Shown: positions 42,786-51,605, counted from the first letter of the stretch. The stretch: DNA of 64,000 bases from Mayfieldus sp038317345 (GCA_038317345.1 JBBQBH010000001.1:1-64000); one strand, 5' to 3'. A program made the numbers and translations. The notes: generated from the letters alone by a model not told the origin.

Positions 42786-44039
42786 CTACGCCCGGGTGAA
42801 GCGGCGTCCCGCGGTCGGCGAGGCTTCCTCGTCGAGCAGGACCCGGTCGGACTCGCCCTGCTCGGCCGCCTCGGCCTCCATCTTGGCGATCCGCTCCGGA
42901 GTCAACTCGTCCGCGTTCTCCTCCTCGATGCGCGCCAGCCACGCCGCACCCTCCTGCGCCTCGGTCTCGTCGGCCTCGACCTTGCCGCGGTCCAGCGAGC
43001 GGTCGATCTCGTCGAAGAGGGCGTCGACGAGCTCTGCCTGCGGGACCTTTCGCAGCGGCTTGCCCTGGGAGAAGATCAGCCCTTCGTCCTTTGCTCCGGT
43101 GATGCCGAAGTCCGCGTGCGAAGCCTCGCCGATCCCATTCACCGCGCAGCCCAGAACGGCAACCTCGATCGGCTCGGTATAGGCCTCGAGGCGCTGCTCG
43201 ATCTCGGCGACGACCGTGTCCATGTCGAACTGAAGCCGCCCGCAGGTCGGGCAGGCGATCAGCACCGGGCCGCGTTCACGCAGGTGCAGCGCCTTGAGGA
43301 TCTCCCAGGCCACCTTGACCTCCTCCTCGGCGTGGAAGGTGGAGAGGCTGATCCGGATCGTGTCCCCCACTCCGTCGGCGAGCAGCGTCCCCAGCCCGAC
43401 CGCCGACTTCAGCGACCCCGTCCACTTGGTGCCCGCCTCGGTGATCCCGAGGTGGATCGGATAGGGAATCTTCTCGGCCAGCAGCCGGTTGGCGGCGATC
43501 GTGTTCGGCACGTTGGTCGACTTGATCGAGACCTTGAAGTTCTCGAAGTCGAGGCCCTCCATCAGCTCGACGAACTCGACCGCGGCGGCGACGAGCGCCT
43601 CGACCGGCTCGGTGCGCTCGAGCTCGTGCAGGTGCTTGGGCAGCGAGCCCGAGTTGACGCCGATTCGCATCGGCACACCGGCTTTGGTTGCCTTTTCGGC
43701 CACCTCGGCGACCTTGTCGCGGCCCCCGATGTTGCCCGGGTTGAGGCGGATGCAGTCGGCGCCGGCGTCGATCGCCTTCAGCGCCAGGGTGTGGTTGAAG
43801 TGGATGTCGGCGATCACCGGAATCGGCGACTGCTTGACGATCGTTTTCAGCGCCTCGACGTCCTTGTCGCGCGGCACAGCGACCCGCACGATGTCGGCGC
43901 CGGCCTCGGCGACGGTGCGGATCTGCTCCATCGTCACCTCGAGGTTGGCGGTCTCGGTCTTGGTCATCGTCTGAACGACGACCGGCGCGCCGCCGCCGAT
44001 AGGCACGTCACGGACGAAGATCTGGCGCTTTGAGGCCAC
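42786..44039 (-). CDS. ispG: 4-hydroxy-3-methylbut-2-en-1-yl diphosphate synthase (IspG/GcpE)
   Basis: An iron-sulfur enzyme of the MEP isoprenoid pathway, converting MEcPP to HMBPP. The 417-residue protein has the TIM barrel (VQTMTKTETANLEVTMEQIR; ADIHFNHTLALKAIDAGADC) and [4Fe-4S] ligands Cys263, Cys266 (ACPTCGR) and Cys298 (LGCAVNG). The C-terminal 60 residues are an acidic extension (EADETEAQEGAAWLARIEEE and beyond), not part of the catalytic core. In many bacteria ispG follows dxr and rseP; here those lie 8 kb away on the same strand. Confidence 0.95.
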   Translation of the reverse strand: MASKRQIFVRDVPIGGGAPVVVQTMTKTETANLEVTMEQIRTVAEAGADIVRVAVPRDKDVEALKTIVKQSPIPVIADIHFNHTLALKAIDAGADCIRLNPGNIGGRDKVAEVAEKATKAGVPMRIGVNSGSLPKHLHELERTEPVEALVAAAVEFVELMEGLDFENFKVSIKSTNVPNTIAANRLLAEKIPYPIHLGITEAGTKWTGSLKSAVGLGTLLADGVGDTIRISLSTFHAEEEVKVAWEILKALHLRERGPVLIACPTCGRLQFDMDTVVAEIEQRLEAYTEPIEVAVLGCAVNGIGEASHADFGITGAKDEGLIFSQGKPLRKVPQAELVDALFDEIDRSLDRGKVEADETEAQEGAAWLARIEEENADELTPERIAKMEAEAAEQGESDRVLLDEEASPTAGRRFTRA

Positions 44040-44112
44040 CTGTCAAGGGTACCTGGGGTGGCCCGGCGCCCCTGTGAACATGCGCCGCTGCGATACGAAT
44101 ACCCGCGGAGGG

Positions 44113-44288
44113 ATGTGGAGAACTCGTACAAGGACGTGTACGGCGCTGATCGCGTGCGTTGCCGTGGAATGCTCGCAGCGCCTGCCTCGGCGACCTACCA
44201 CCAGCACACCTTCAAGGTCGAAGCGATCGACGCCGACGGCAACGTCGACAAGTCGCCCGCGAAGGACAAGTTCACGATCGTCAGCTAG
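44113..44288 (+). pseudogene. Broken partial duplicate of the adjacent secreted protein gene
   Basis: A signal peptide starts at ATG 44113 (MWRTRTRTCTALIACVAV) in one frame, and MLAAPASAT completes it in the next frame from 44169, so a base is lost or gained near 44166. The mature part is only YHQHTFKVEAIDADGNVDKS and PAKDKFTIVS, which matches the very end of the next gene (HSFRVEAIDADGNLDPTPAK). A 28-base exact repeat (44216-44243 and 45152-45179) supports common origin. The whole middle of the protein is missing. Confidence 0.7.
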
Positions 44289-44300
44289 GGTGGGAATCGC

Positions 44301-45224
44301 ATGACCCCAGGGAGAACGAGAGGGCCACGAAGGATCGCGCTGCTTGCCGCAATTGCCTCGCTGGCGCTGGCATGCGGGGCCCCGGTCGCGTCAGCGAGCT
44401 TCCACCTGATGAGGATCCGTCAGATCCATCCCTCCAACAATCCGCTGGGAGGCGAGTGGGTCGAACTTCAGATGTACGCCGGTGGGCAGAATCTGGTCAC
44501 GGGGAAGCTCATTCGCACCTTCTTCTCCGATGGGTCGTTGAACTCGAGCTACACGATCCCCGGCCCAGCTCCCAACGGACAGAACCAGCGGACGATCCTG
44601 ATCAGCAGCCTTTTCACCCCGGCTGGGGTGGCTGCCGACTTCGTCGCGCCCCCCGCCGAGCTCCAGATGACCGGTCAGGACGGTGCCGTTTGCTACGCCA
44701 ACAACGATCCCCCGGCATACACGCCGATCGACTGCGTCTCCTATGGCAACTTCTTCGGGTCAATCCCGTCGGCCGGCACGCCTGCAGTCGCCACGCCGTT
44801 CGAGTCGACCCTCGAGCGGAAGATCACGCCAAACTGCCCCACAGCGCTCGACAGCGCGGACGACACCGATAACAGCGCCGCAGACTTCGTCCTCTCGACT
44901 CGAACGCCGCGCAACAACGCCACCGCGCCAACCGAGAAGCTGTGTGCTCCGGGCGCCGGCGTCGGTGGCGACCCCAACACCAAAATCAAGAAGCGGCTGA
45001 AGAACAAGAGCGGCGACGACTCTCCGACCTTCAAGTTCAAGTCCGACGAGGTCGGCTCGACCTTCAAGTGCAAGCTCGACCACAAGAAGTTCAAAAAGTG
45101 CAAGTCGCCGAAGACCTACCACGGGGTCGACCCGGGCAAGCACAGCTTCAGGGTCGAAGCGATCGACGCCGACGGCAACCTCGACCCGACGCCGGCCAAA
45201 GACAAGTTCAAGATCCTCCCCTAG
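44301..45224 (+). CDS. Secreted protein with lamin-tail-like domain and Lys-rich Ig-like tail
   Basis: The 307-residue protein has a signal peptide (IALLAAIASLALACGAPVAS), then LMRIRQIHPSNNPLGGEWVE and LQMYAGGQNLV, the beginning of a lamin-tail-like beta sandwich, and a second half with several cysteines. The last 80 residues (KIKKRLKNKSGDDSPTFKFK then STFKCKLDHKKFKKCKSPK, VEAIDADGN) form a Lys-rich domain seen as a C-terminal repeat in many secreted Thermoleophilia proteins. Probably surface-attached; role unknown. Confidence 0.7.
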   Translation: MTPGRTRGPRRIALLAAIASLALACGAPVASASFHLMRIRQIHPSNNPLGGEWVELQMYAGGQNLVTGKLIRTFFSDGSLNSSYTIPGPAPNGQNQRTILISSLFTPAGVAADFVAPPAELQMTGQDGAVCYANNDPPAYTPIDCVSYGNFFGSIPSAGTPAVATPFESTLERKITPNCPTALDSADDTDNSAADFVLSTRTPRNNATAPTEKLCAPGAGVGGDPNTKIKKRLKNKSGDDSPTFKFKSDEVGSTFKCKLDHKKFKKCKSPKTYHGVDPGKHSFRVEAIDADGNLDPTPAKDKFKILP

Positions 45225-45239
45225 CCGGCGCCGCCTCGT

Positions 45240-45854
45240 CTAGGGCGAGAGCCGCTCGGTCGACCAGCTACCGTCGCCAGCGCGGCGATAGCGGAAGCGG
45301 TCGTGCAGGCGTGCTTCGCCCTGCTGCCAGAATTCGATCTGGTCCGGGGTGAGCCTGTAGCCGCCCCAATGCGGCGGGCGCTCGACGTCGGACCCTTCGA
45401 ACCGCGCCGTCTCCGCCTCCACCTGGTTGGTGAGCTCAGCTCGGTCGCTCAGGGGCATGCTCTGCTCCGACGCCCAGGCACCGAGCTGTGCCTCGCGGGG
45501 CCGGGTGGCGAAGTATTCGTCGGACTCCGCCTCGGAGAGCCGCGTAACCGGTCCCACGATCCGCACCTGCCTGCCAAGCTCCCGCCACCAGAAGGCAAGC
45601 GCTGCGCGGGGGTTCGCGTCGAGCTGGTCGCCCTTCTCGCTTCGGTAGTCGGTGAAGAAGTCAAACCCCTCCGAGGAGAAGGCTTTGAGCAGGACGAACC
45701 GCACCGCCGGCGCCCCGCTCGCATCGACGGTGGCAAGGGCCATCGCTTCCGCCAGCGGCACCGCTTGCTTTGCCTCGTCGAACCAGCGGCCAAACTGCTC
45801 GATCGGGTCGGCGGCGAGGTCCTCGCGGCGCAGAGATCCCTCGTAGTCGGCCAT
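45240..45854 (-). CDS. pdxH: Pyridoxamine 5'-phosphate oxidase
   Basis: The FMN enzyme that makes pyridoxal 5'-phosphate. From ATG 45854 (204 aa) it has PIEQFGRWFDEAKQAVPLAE, RFVLLKAFSSEGFDFFTDYR, the FMN/phosphate segment KGDQLDANPRAALAFWWREL, and the C-terminal HWGGYRLTPDQIEFWQQGEA and RLHDRFRYRR. All PdxH landmarks are present. Its ATG overlaps the previous stop (TGATG). Confidence 0.95.
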   Translation of the reverse strand: MADYEGSLRREDLAADPIEQFGRWFDEAKQAVPLAEAMALATVDASGAPAVRFVLLKAFSSEGFDFFTDYRSEKGDQLDANPRAALAFWWRELGRQVRIVGPVTRLSEAESDEYFATRPREAQLGAWASEQSMPLSDRAELTNQVEAETARFEGSDVERPPHWGGYRLTPDQIEFWQQGEARLHDRFRYRRAGDGSWSTERLSP

Positions 45855-46972
45855 CAGCCGCTGCTGGTACGGGCGAGCTCCTCGCGGCCCGACCAGGCCT
45901 CGAGCAGCCATCCGAGGTGGTAGGGACGCATTGCCCGGTTCACTTCCAGCTCCTCAGGGTCGGCAAGCCGCGGCGAGGCGCGCAGGTAGGTGGCGGCCGC
46001 GTTGCGAGCCTGACGGGCGCGGGCGAAGCGCGGCTTGCGCCGGATCGAACGGTAGATCATCTCCGCCTCGCGATCGAACATCTGCACGCCGAGCTCGTTG
46101 TCGCCGTAGTTCCAGTCGATGCTGCGCACCGCGACGTCGCGGTAGCGCGGCTCGCCGGTCGCCTCGCTGAGCCCGTGCATCCCGATCATCGCCATCGAGT
46201 CCTGGTGGACCGAGTAGAGCTCGTAGGGCTCGACCACGGTGCCCCTGACCGGGTCGTAGATCCACGGCCAGGCCCCGTTCGGCATCTGGTTCTCCAGCAG
46301 CAGATCGCCGATCGAGCGGGCGGCGTCGCAGGCGTCGTCGTCGTCGCGAATCCGGGCCAGCTGGCTGAGTGCCAGGACCGAATAGATCTGGTCGGCGAAG
46401 TGCGGCAGGCGCTTTCGTCGGCCGCGCAGGACGTGGGTGACAAGCCCGCTCCTGGGTCGGCGCTTCTCGACCAGCTGCTCCCGGCACTCGGCGAGGATCG
46501 GCTCCCCTGCCCCAAGCTCTCCCCGCGCGCCGGCCTCGGTGAGCCCGGTGGCGATCCAGGCGACCTCCATGCTGAGCAGCCCATCGAGGTCGTCTCCGGC
46601 GAGCTTCCCCTTCAAGACTGCGACCAACTCGCCCACCGCGTCGCCCTCGCTGCGTGACTCGGCCCAAAGTGCGAGTCCGAGATCTCCCGGCGTCAGCTCA
46701 GGGGAGTTGAGCTCGGAGAGCACGCGGCTGCGCAGGGCGCCGAGGTGGAACGGATTCTCGAGGCCGTGCTCCTCGGCGCGCAGAAGGCCGAGCAGGACGA
46801 TCAGCGTGTAGCGCAGCGAGCGTCCCTCGGGCCGGCCCTGCTCCGCCCGCAGCTCGTGGCAGAAGACGCCGTCGGCGAGCTGCATCGAGGGCAGTCGCCG
46901 CAGCGCGAAGCGCTCCAGCTCGCGCACCTGCTCGACGCGGTCGGTCCCCGCCGTCTTTACCCCGTCGTTCAT
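45854..46972 (-). CDS. Alpha-toroid (prenyltransferase/terpene-cyclase-like) protein, unknown function
   Basis: The 372-residue soluble, helical protein has repeated helix pairs spaced about 50-60 residues apart and a QMPNGAWPWIYDPVRGTVVE segment that resembles QW motifs of squalene cyclase-like toroids or glycoside hydrolases of the (alpha/alpha)6 type. ELYSVHQDSMAMIGMHGL follows and looks like an active-site wall. No DxDD or other class II cyclase acid motif is evident. It is coupled by ATGA and TGATG overlaps to the AAC(3)-like gene and pdxH, so the three form one operon. Confidence 0.6.
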   Translation of the reverse strand: MNDGVKTAGTDRVEQVRELERFALRRLPSMQLADGVFCHELRAEQGRPEGRSLRYTLIVLLGLLRAEEHGLENPFHLGALRSRVLSELNSPELTPGDLGLALWAESRSEGDAVGELVAVLKGKLAGDDLDGLLSMEVAWIATGLTEAGARGELGAGEPILAECREQLVEKRRPRSGLVTHVLRGRRKRLPHFADQIYSVLALSQLARIRDDDDACDAARSIGDLLLENQMPNGAWPWIYDPVRGTVVEPYELYSVHQDSMAMIGMHGLSEATGEPRYRDVAVRSIDWNYGDNELGVQMFDREAEMIYRSIRRKPRFARARQARNAAATYLRASPRLADPEELEVNRAMRPYHLGWLLEAWSGREELARTSSG

Positions 46973-47898
46973 GCGATCCTCGCCTGCGCCAGCAGCTCGG
47001 GCGGGTAGATCGTCGATCCCTCGCCCAGCATCTGCTCGAATTGGACCAGCAGCTCGGGAAGCGTCTGAGCCAGCACCTCCCCGCGCCCCAAGGTCACCGA
47101 GCGCATCCCGCCGCCGATCAGCCTCTCCCGCACCTGGGCCTCCAGCGGCGGGTTGTTGTCGATCCGGTGGACGGTCACGCGCGGATCATGGACCAGGGTG
47201 TGGACGACGACCGCCTCGCCATTCGCGTCGATGCAACGGGCCTCGAATCGCTGTGGCAGGAAGACCTCGATCGGATAGGGAGGCTCACGCAGGAACTCGT
47301 AGGCGTGGTACATGGTGATTGCCCCCACCCCGGAGCCGAAGTAGACCTGATGGGCTCCGCGCTCGATCAGCCTCGCAAACGGGGTTCCGGCGCCAAACGG
47401 CGTCGGGGCCAGCTCGTGGCCCGCCACGACCTCCTCGGCGCCGGGTCCGCGGGCGCATACCGGGTGGGTCGGGTGCAGGCTGCGGACGACTCCCTCCGAG
47501 GTTCGGAATCGCTCGCTGATCGCCCCCATCCTCGACGGCGTATTGCGCAGATCGAAGACGGGCTCCGTGCGCAAATACTCGATCGCCGGACGGTCGAGCG
47601 GGAAGGAGGGCATCGCGATCAGGCCATCGGCGCCGAGCACCCGCGCGAATGCCTCGATCACCGTGTCGGGTCCACCCTCGATCGTCCCGAACGAGGACAT
47701 CCCCGCCTGAATGAAGGCCGCGTCCCCCTCCCCGAGGCCTGCCTCGCGAAGGGCCGCCTCGATCTGAGGGCGCTCGATCCTCACCGGATGCAGGCGCTCA
47801 CGCGTCCGGTAGCGGACGCTGCGGTAGCGCTTGCGGGCCGTCCGCAGGCGGTCGAGCAGCGGCTGTGGGAGGCGCCCCAGGAGCTTCCTCACGCCCAC
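46969..47898 (-). CDS. AAC(3)-family acyltransferase (likely surface-glycan modifier)
   Basis: The 309-residue protein has the aminoglycoside 3-N-acetyltransferase fold motifs: DAAFIQAGMSSFGTIEGGPD, LIAMPSFPLD, SRMGAISERFRT and the active-site RSLHPTHPVCARGPGAEEV. Chromosomal relatives of this type often acylate amino sugars of surface polysaccharides rather than drugs. It begins the operon with the toroid gene and pdxH. Drug resistance is not implied. Confidence 0.8.
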   Translation of the reverse strand: MGVRKLLGRLPQPLLDRLRTARKRYRSVRYRTRERLHPVRIERPQIEAALREAGLGEGDAAFIQAGMSSFGTIEGGPDTVIEAFARVLGADGLIAMPSFPLDRPAIEYLRTEPVFDLRNTPSRMGAISERFRTSEGVVRSLHPTHPVCARGPGAEEVVAGHELAPTPFGAGTPFARLIERGAHQVYFGSGVGAITMYHAYEFLREPPYPIEVFLPQRFEARCIDANGEAVVVHTLVHDPRVTVHRIDNNPPLEAQVRERLIGGGMRSVTLGRGEVLAQTLPELLVQFEQMLGEGSTIYPPELLAQARIA

Positions 47899-47925
47899 AA
47901 GGCTAATGACCCGGCGGGCGGTTGC

Positions 47926-48786
47926 TCAGTTCTCGACTTCAGCCGCGGCGGCGGGCTCGATGTCGCGAGGCTCGTCGAAATCGACCTCGCGTGGGCGGCC
48001 GACGAAGAAGCCCTGCGCGTAGTCGACGCCGAGTCGCTTGAGAATCTCCAACGTCAATCCGTCCTCGACTCCAACCGCGGCCGTCTTGCGTCCCAGCTTT
48101 GCCGCCAGGTCGACGATGCAGCCCATCACGTGGTAGTCGTCGAGGCTGCGTGGAAGGTCGCCGACGAACTCCCGGCCGACCTTGATCATCTGGGCCGGCA
48201 GATGCTTGACGAAGACCAGCGAGGCGAAGCCGACTCCGAACTCGTCGATAGCGAGGTCGCACCCGATCTGAGTCAGGCGGACGGCAAGCCCCTTGGCGGC
48301 CTCGAGATCGGTGCCGGCGCTGTTCTCGGAGACCTCGAAGGTGAGGTTGCGTGGGTCCATCCCATCGCGGACAGCCTTCTCGACCCGCTCGGTAAGGCCG
48401 GGGTCGGTGAGCGAGTGGGCCGAAAGGTTGACCGCCACGCGCCGGCCGCGGGCCGCCAGGTCAAGCCCCTTGCCGACCATCATCGCGTCGATCTCCAGTG
48501 AGAGTCCGAACGCTTCCGCAGTGGCCAGGAAGGCGAATGGCGCGACCAGCTGACCGTCGGGCATCTTCATCCGCACCAGCAGCTCCTCGCTGGCGACGGC
48601 GCCAGTCCTGAGGTCCTGGATCGGCTGCGAGAAGACGACGAAGCGATCGTGCTCGATCGCCGAGCGCACCTCCTCGACCGAGAGCGTGTGCGGCTCGTCG
48701 CGCGGGGTTTGCGGCTCAGCCGGTTCGGCCGGGGGCGTGGCCTTGGGCTCGGCTGACTCGCCGCTTGATCTGGCGTGCACTTCCAT
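47926..48786 (-). CDS. EAL-domain protein with altered catalytic motifs
   Basis: The 286-residue protein has a 40-residue Pro/Glu-rich N-terminus and one EAL domain (VVFSQPIQDLRTGAVASEEL, LVRM, VNLSAHSL, TFEVSENS, AIDEFGVGFASL, QMIKVGREFV, GVEDGLTLEIL, YAQGFFVGRP). Compared with active c-di-GMP phosphodiesterases the DDFG motif is DEFG, IKID is IKVG, and AEGVE is AVGVE. It may have lost activity and act as a c-di-GMP receptor. No GGDEF or transmembrane segment. c-di-GMP could also feed the RsiG-like protein. Confidence 0.8.
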   Translation of the reverse strand: MEVHARSSGESAEPKATPPAEPAEPQTPRDEPHTLSVEEVRSAIEHDRFVVFSQPIQDLRTGAVASEELLVRMKMPDGQLVAPFAFLATAEAFGLSLEIDAMMVGKGLDLAARGRRVAVNLSAHSLTDPGLTERVEKAVRDGMDPRNLTFEVSENSAGTDLEAAKGLAVRLTQIGCDLAIDEFGVGFASLVFVKHLPAQMIKVGREFVGDLPRSLDDYHVMGCIVDLAAKLGRKTAAVGVEDGLTLEILKRLGVDYAQGFFVGRPREVDFDEPRDIEPAAAAEVEN

Positions 48787-48891
48787 CTCCCGATTTATCG
48801 TCAATCCGCACGCACCAGGCAAGCAGGGAGAGCGGACGCCCAGATACGAGGGCATCGATGCGTGGACGTATGTACCAGCGCCGGGCTCTGG

Positions 48892-50709
48892 CTAGTGTGG
48901 CGCTGCGTAGAGGCCATCGATCTGGGCCTCGTATTTCTCAACGATCGGCCTACGCTTTAACTTCATCGTCGGGGTCAATTCTTTGCCCCCGGGCAGCCAC
49001 TCGCCGGGTAGGACCTCGAACTTCTTGATCTGCTCGACCCGCGACATCTTCGCGTTGGCCTCGTCGACCCCCTCCTGAAGTGCCGCGATCAGCTTCGGCT
49101 CCCGCGCCAGCTCGGCAAGGGATTTGCCCTCGAGTCCGTTGTTTGACGCCCAGCTCGGCGCGTAGTCGGGGTCGAGGACGATCAGCGCCACGTTGTAGGG
49201 GCGGGCGTCGCCGATCGCGATGCACTGACCTACCAGCGGAGTTGCCGCCTTCAGCTTCGACTCGATGTTGACCGGCGACATGTTCTTGCCGGCCGCGTTG
49301 ATGATCAGCTCCTTCTTGCGGTCGATGATCTTCAGGTAGCCGTCCTCGTCGAGCTCGCCGATGTCACCGGTCAGCAGCCAACCCTCTGAGTCGATCGTCT
49401 CGGAGGTCTTCACGGGCATGTTGCGATAGCCGGGCATCACCGAGTCGCCTCGCACCAGCACCTCGCCGTCCTCGGCCAGCTTGATCTCGATCCCTGGCAG
49501 CGGTGGACCGACGGTGCCGAGCTTGATCCGATCGGTCGGATTGCAGGTCGCGGTCCCGCAGGTCTCCGACATCCCCCACAGCTCGCCGACCGGGATCCCG
49601 ATCGCATGGAAGAACTCGAGCACCTCGGGCGCCGTCGGGGCGGCGCCGACATTGACCGCCACCGCCTCGTCGAGGCCCAGGGCCGCGCGAAGGTGGGAGA
49701 ACATCTCCCGATCCGCCTTCTCGACCGCGGCGGCCAGCTCCGCCGAAACCTCCTCGCCAGCCTGCTCGGCCCGCAGCTTGGCGTAGGCCGCCTCGAGCCC
49801 CTTCTCGGCGGCGGCGCGCTGCTCCTCGGGGAGCTTGGCGAAGTTCGCCTCCAGGCCTGCCTTCAGCTTCTCCCAGATCCGCGGCACGGCGAAGAACCAG
49901 GTCGGTCGCACCTGGGGCAGGAACTCGATGATCTTGCGCGGATCGGGACAGATCTCGACAGAAAGGCCGCGAACCACGGGCAGGTAGTAGTGAGCGCCGC
50001 GCTCGGCGATGTGGGCGGCGGGAAGCCAGGAGATGACCTTGCCGCCGGTCTCCGGGAAGGGCACGATGGTGTCCACCGAGGTGGTGAGGCTCATCAGGTT
50101 GCGGTGGGTGAGCTGGACCCCCTTCGGCGGTCCGGTGGTGCCCGAGGTGTAGATCAGGGTCAGCAGGTCTCCGAGGCCGATCTCGGCGGCCGCGGGGGCT
50201 GGGTCGAAATCCGGGTCGGCGGACTCGATCTGCTCCAAGGTCGTCGTGCCGCCGTCCCCGTCGATCACGATCACGTGCTCCAGTTGCGGCAGCTCCTTGC
50301 GCGCCGCCTCGAACAGCTCCAGGAAGGCGGTCTCGACAATCGCCACCCTTGCGCCGGCGTCGCCCACCGCGTAGGCGATCTGCTCCGGCGAGGAGGTCGG
50401 ATATATCGAGAACGGGACCGCGCCAAGCGCCACGGCGCCGAGGTCGCAGGGGATGAACTCGGGGCGGTTGTTGAGCATGATCGCCACCGTGTCGCCCTTG
50501 CCGACCCCCAGGCCGGCCAGCCCGCCGGCGATCGCGTCGACGCGCCTGCGGAGGTCGTTCCAGCTGATCGAGTAGTCGTCGGGGGCGATGATCGCCGGGT
50601 CGTCGCCGAGGCGCTCGACCGTCGCCAGGAACGCCTCGTAGAGGTTCTTTGCCGGCGGCTCCGTTCCAGGCCCGCCGCTCGCGTAGCGCTCAGCGGTGGC
50701 TACTTCCAC
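48892..50709 (-). CDS. Long-chain acyl-CoA synthetase (FadD15-like AMP-forming ligase)
   Basis: The 605-residue enzyme activates fatty acids to acyl-CoA via acyl-AMP. The P-loop LIYTSGTTGPPKGVQLTHRN, the A5 motif LWGMSETCGTATCNPTDRIK, the A7 motif LLTGDIGELDEDGYLKIIDR and the following KKELIINAAGKNMSP are all intact. The layout is that of FadD15/LACS-type ligases. It could supply acyl-CoA for the WS/DGAT elsewhere in the window. Confidence 0.92.
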   Translation of the reverse strand: MEVATAERYASGGPGTEPPAKNLYEAFLATVERLGDDPAIIAPDDYSISWNDLRRRVDAIAGGLAGLGVGKGDTVAIMLNNRPEFIPCDLGAVALGAVPFSIYPTSSPEQIAYAVGDAGARVAIVETAFLELFEAARKELPQLEHVIVIDGDGGTTTLEQIESADPDFDPAPAAAEIGLGDLLTLIYTSGTTGPPKGVQLTHRNLMSLTTSVDTIVPFPETGGKVISWLPAAHIAERGAHYYLPVVRGLSVEICPDPRKIIEFLPQVRPTWFFAVPRIWEKLKAGLEANFAKLPEEQRAAAEKGLEAAYAKLRAEQAGEEVSAELAAAVEKADREMFSHLRAALGLDEAVAVNVGAAPTAPEVLEFFHAIGIPVGELWGMSETCGTATCNPTDRIKLGTVGPPLPGIEIKLAEDGEVLVRGDSVMPGYRNMPVKTSETIDSEGWLLTGDIGELDEDGYLKIIDRKKELIINAAGKNMSPVNIESKLKAATPLVGQCIAIGDARPYNVALIVLDPDYAPSWASNNGLEGKSLAELAREPKLIAALQEGVDEANAKMSRVEQIKKFEVLPGEWLPGGKELTPTMKLKRRPIVEKYEAQIDGLYAAPH

Positions 50710-50729
50710 TCTCTCCTCCGCTGCGAACG

Positions 50730-51167
50730 CTACCGCAGCTCGACGGCTTGGCGGGCATCTTCCAAGGTGTCGTATTGATCGAGCCGCACGATCTGGCCGT
50801 CCCGCAGCTCGTAGACGAGCGTGAGCTCAATCTCGACCCGGGCACCACTGATGCTCCCGACACCCCACTGCCGGCTTGGAACGAGGACACAATCGCCGGC
50901 CTCGACGTAGTCCAGCGGCTCGAGGTGATACTCGCTGAAGGGATCCAACCACTCCTTCAGGTACTGAACCAAGCCGTCCCACCCCCGGTAGACGGCACTC
51001 GGGCCGCTACCGACGCCTGACGCCAGCGTTCTCAGTACGACATCCGGTGAGTAAGTCTGTTCAAGGATCTCGCGGATCACTTCGGCGTCCCAGTCGACAG
51101 CAGAGACATCGACGCCCCCGAATGGACCCAACATCGATCGCACGATTTCGACGTTCTCCTCCGACAT
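50730..51167 (-). CDS. SnoaL/NTF2-like protein, tandem copy 1
   Basis: The 145-residue protein begins MSEENVEIVRSMLGPF and has the family's strand pattern, with VLVPSRQWGVGSISGARVEI and LTLVYELRDGQIVRLDQYDT near the end. NTF2-like cone fold, ligand unknown. First-diverged copy of three in tandem; spacing to the next gene is 3 bases. Confidence 0.8.
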   Translation of the reverse strand: MSEENVEIVRSMLGPFGGVDVSAVDWDAEVIREILEQTYSPDVVLRTLASGVGSGPSAVYRGWDGLVQYLKEWLDPFSEYHLEPLDYVEAGDCVLVPSRQWGVGSISGARVEIELTLVYELRDGQIVRLDQYDTLEDARQAVELR

Positions 51168-51197
51168 CGCCTACTCCGACAGCCCGGCTGCTTCGAG
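51163..51197. repeat. 35-base direct repeat, copy A
   Basis: Identical to 51571-51605. It spans the junction between two SnoaL genes: the end of one (AGLSE stop on the minus strand) and the start of the next (ATG). This marks the tandem duplication. Confidence 0.85.
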
Positions 51198-51575
51198 AGC
51201 CGCCGCGGGGCTGGGATAGATCTCGACGCGAACGATCTTGCCGTCGCGAACGGTGTAGAGGTATCCCGTTTGCCCGCGTACCTCCACTCCACTGGTTCGC
51301 CCGCGCCCATGGTGGGTTGCGTTCAGGTAGACGACATCACCCAAGTCCCTGGCTTCCTCGAGGTCGAAGTGATAGCCCGGCTCAAATGTCTTGAACCAGT
51401 CCCCAAACCACTGTCCGACCGCGTCGCGGCCCTTGAACGTCCCGCGGTGAGTGAATGCGTCGGGGTGTACGAAGAGCTCAACATCCTCCGCGTAGTAGCT
51501 CATCACGCGCGGGAAGTCCCGCTCGTTGGTGGCTGTGTACTGGGACCGCACGATTTCGAGGTTCTCCTGCGACAT
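51171..51575 (-). CDS. SnoaL/NTF2-like protein, tandem copy 2
   Basis: The 134-residue protein begins MSQENLEIVRSQYTATNERD and has YYAEDVELFVHPDAFTHRGT, FKGRDAVGQWFGDWF and the C-terminal GYLYTVRDGKIVRVEIYPSP, then ALEAAGLSE. The last residues are shared with copy 3. The fold is a small cone with a hydrophobic pocket; the ligand is unknown. Confidence 0.85.
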   Translation of the reverse strand: MSQENLEIVRSQYTATNERDFPRVMSYYAEDVELFVHPDAFTHRGTFKGRDAVGQWFGDWFKTFEPGYHFDLEEARDLGDVVYLNATHHGRGRTSGVEVRGQTGYLYTVRDGKIVRVEIYPSPAAALEAAGLSE

Positions 51576-51605
51576 CGCCTACTCCGACAGCCCGGCTGCT
51601 TCGAG
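51571..51605. repeat. 35-base direct repeat, copy B
   Basis: Identical to 51163-51197, at the junction between tandem SnoaL copies 2 and 3. Confidence 0.85.

Noticed and set aside
46969..47898. Aminoglycoside resistance gene
   Set aside because: The AAC(3) fold is shared with chromosomal glycan acyltransferases; the operon and length give no reason to call drug resistance.
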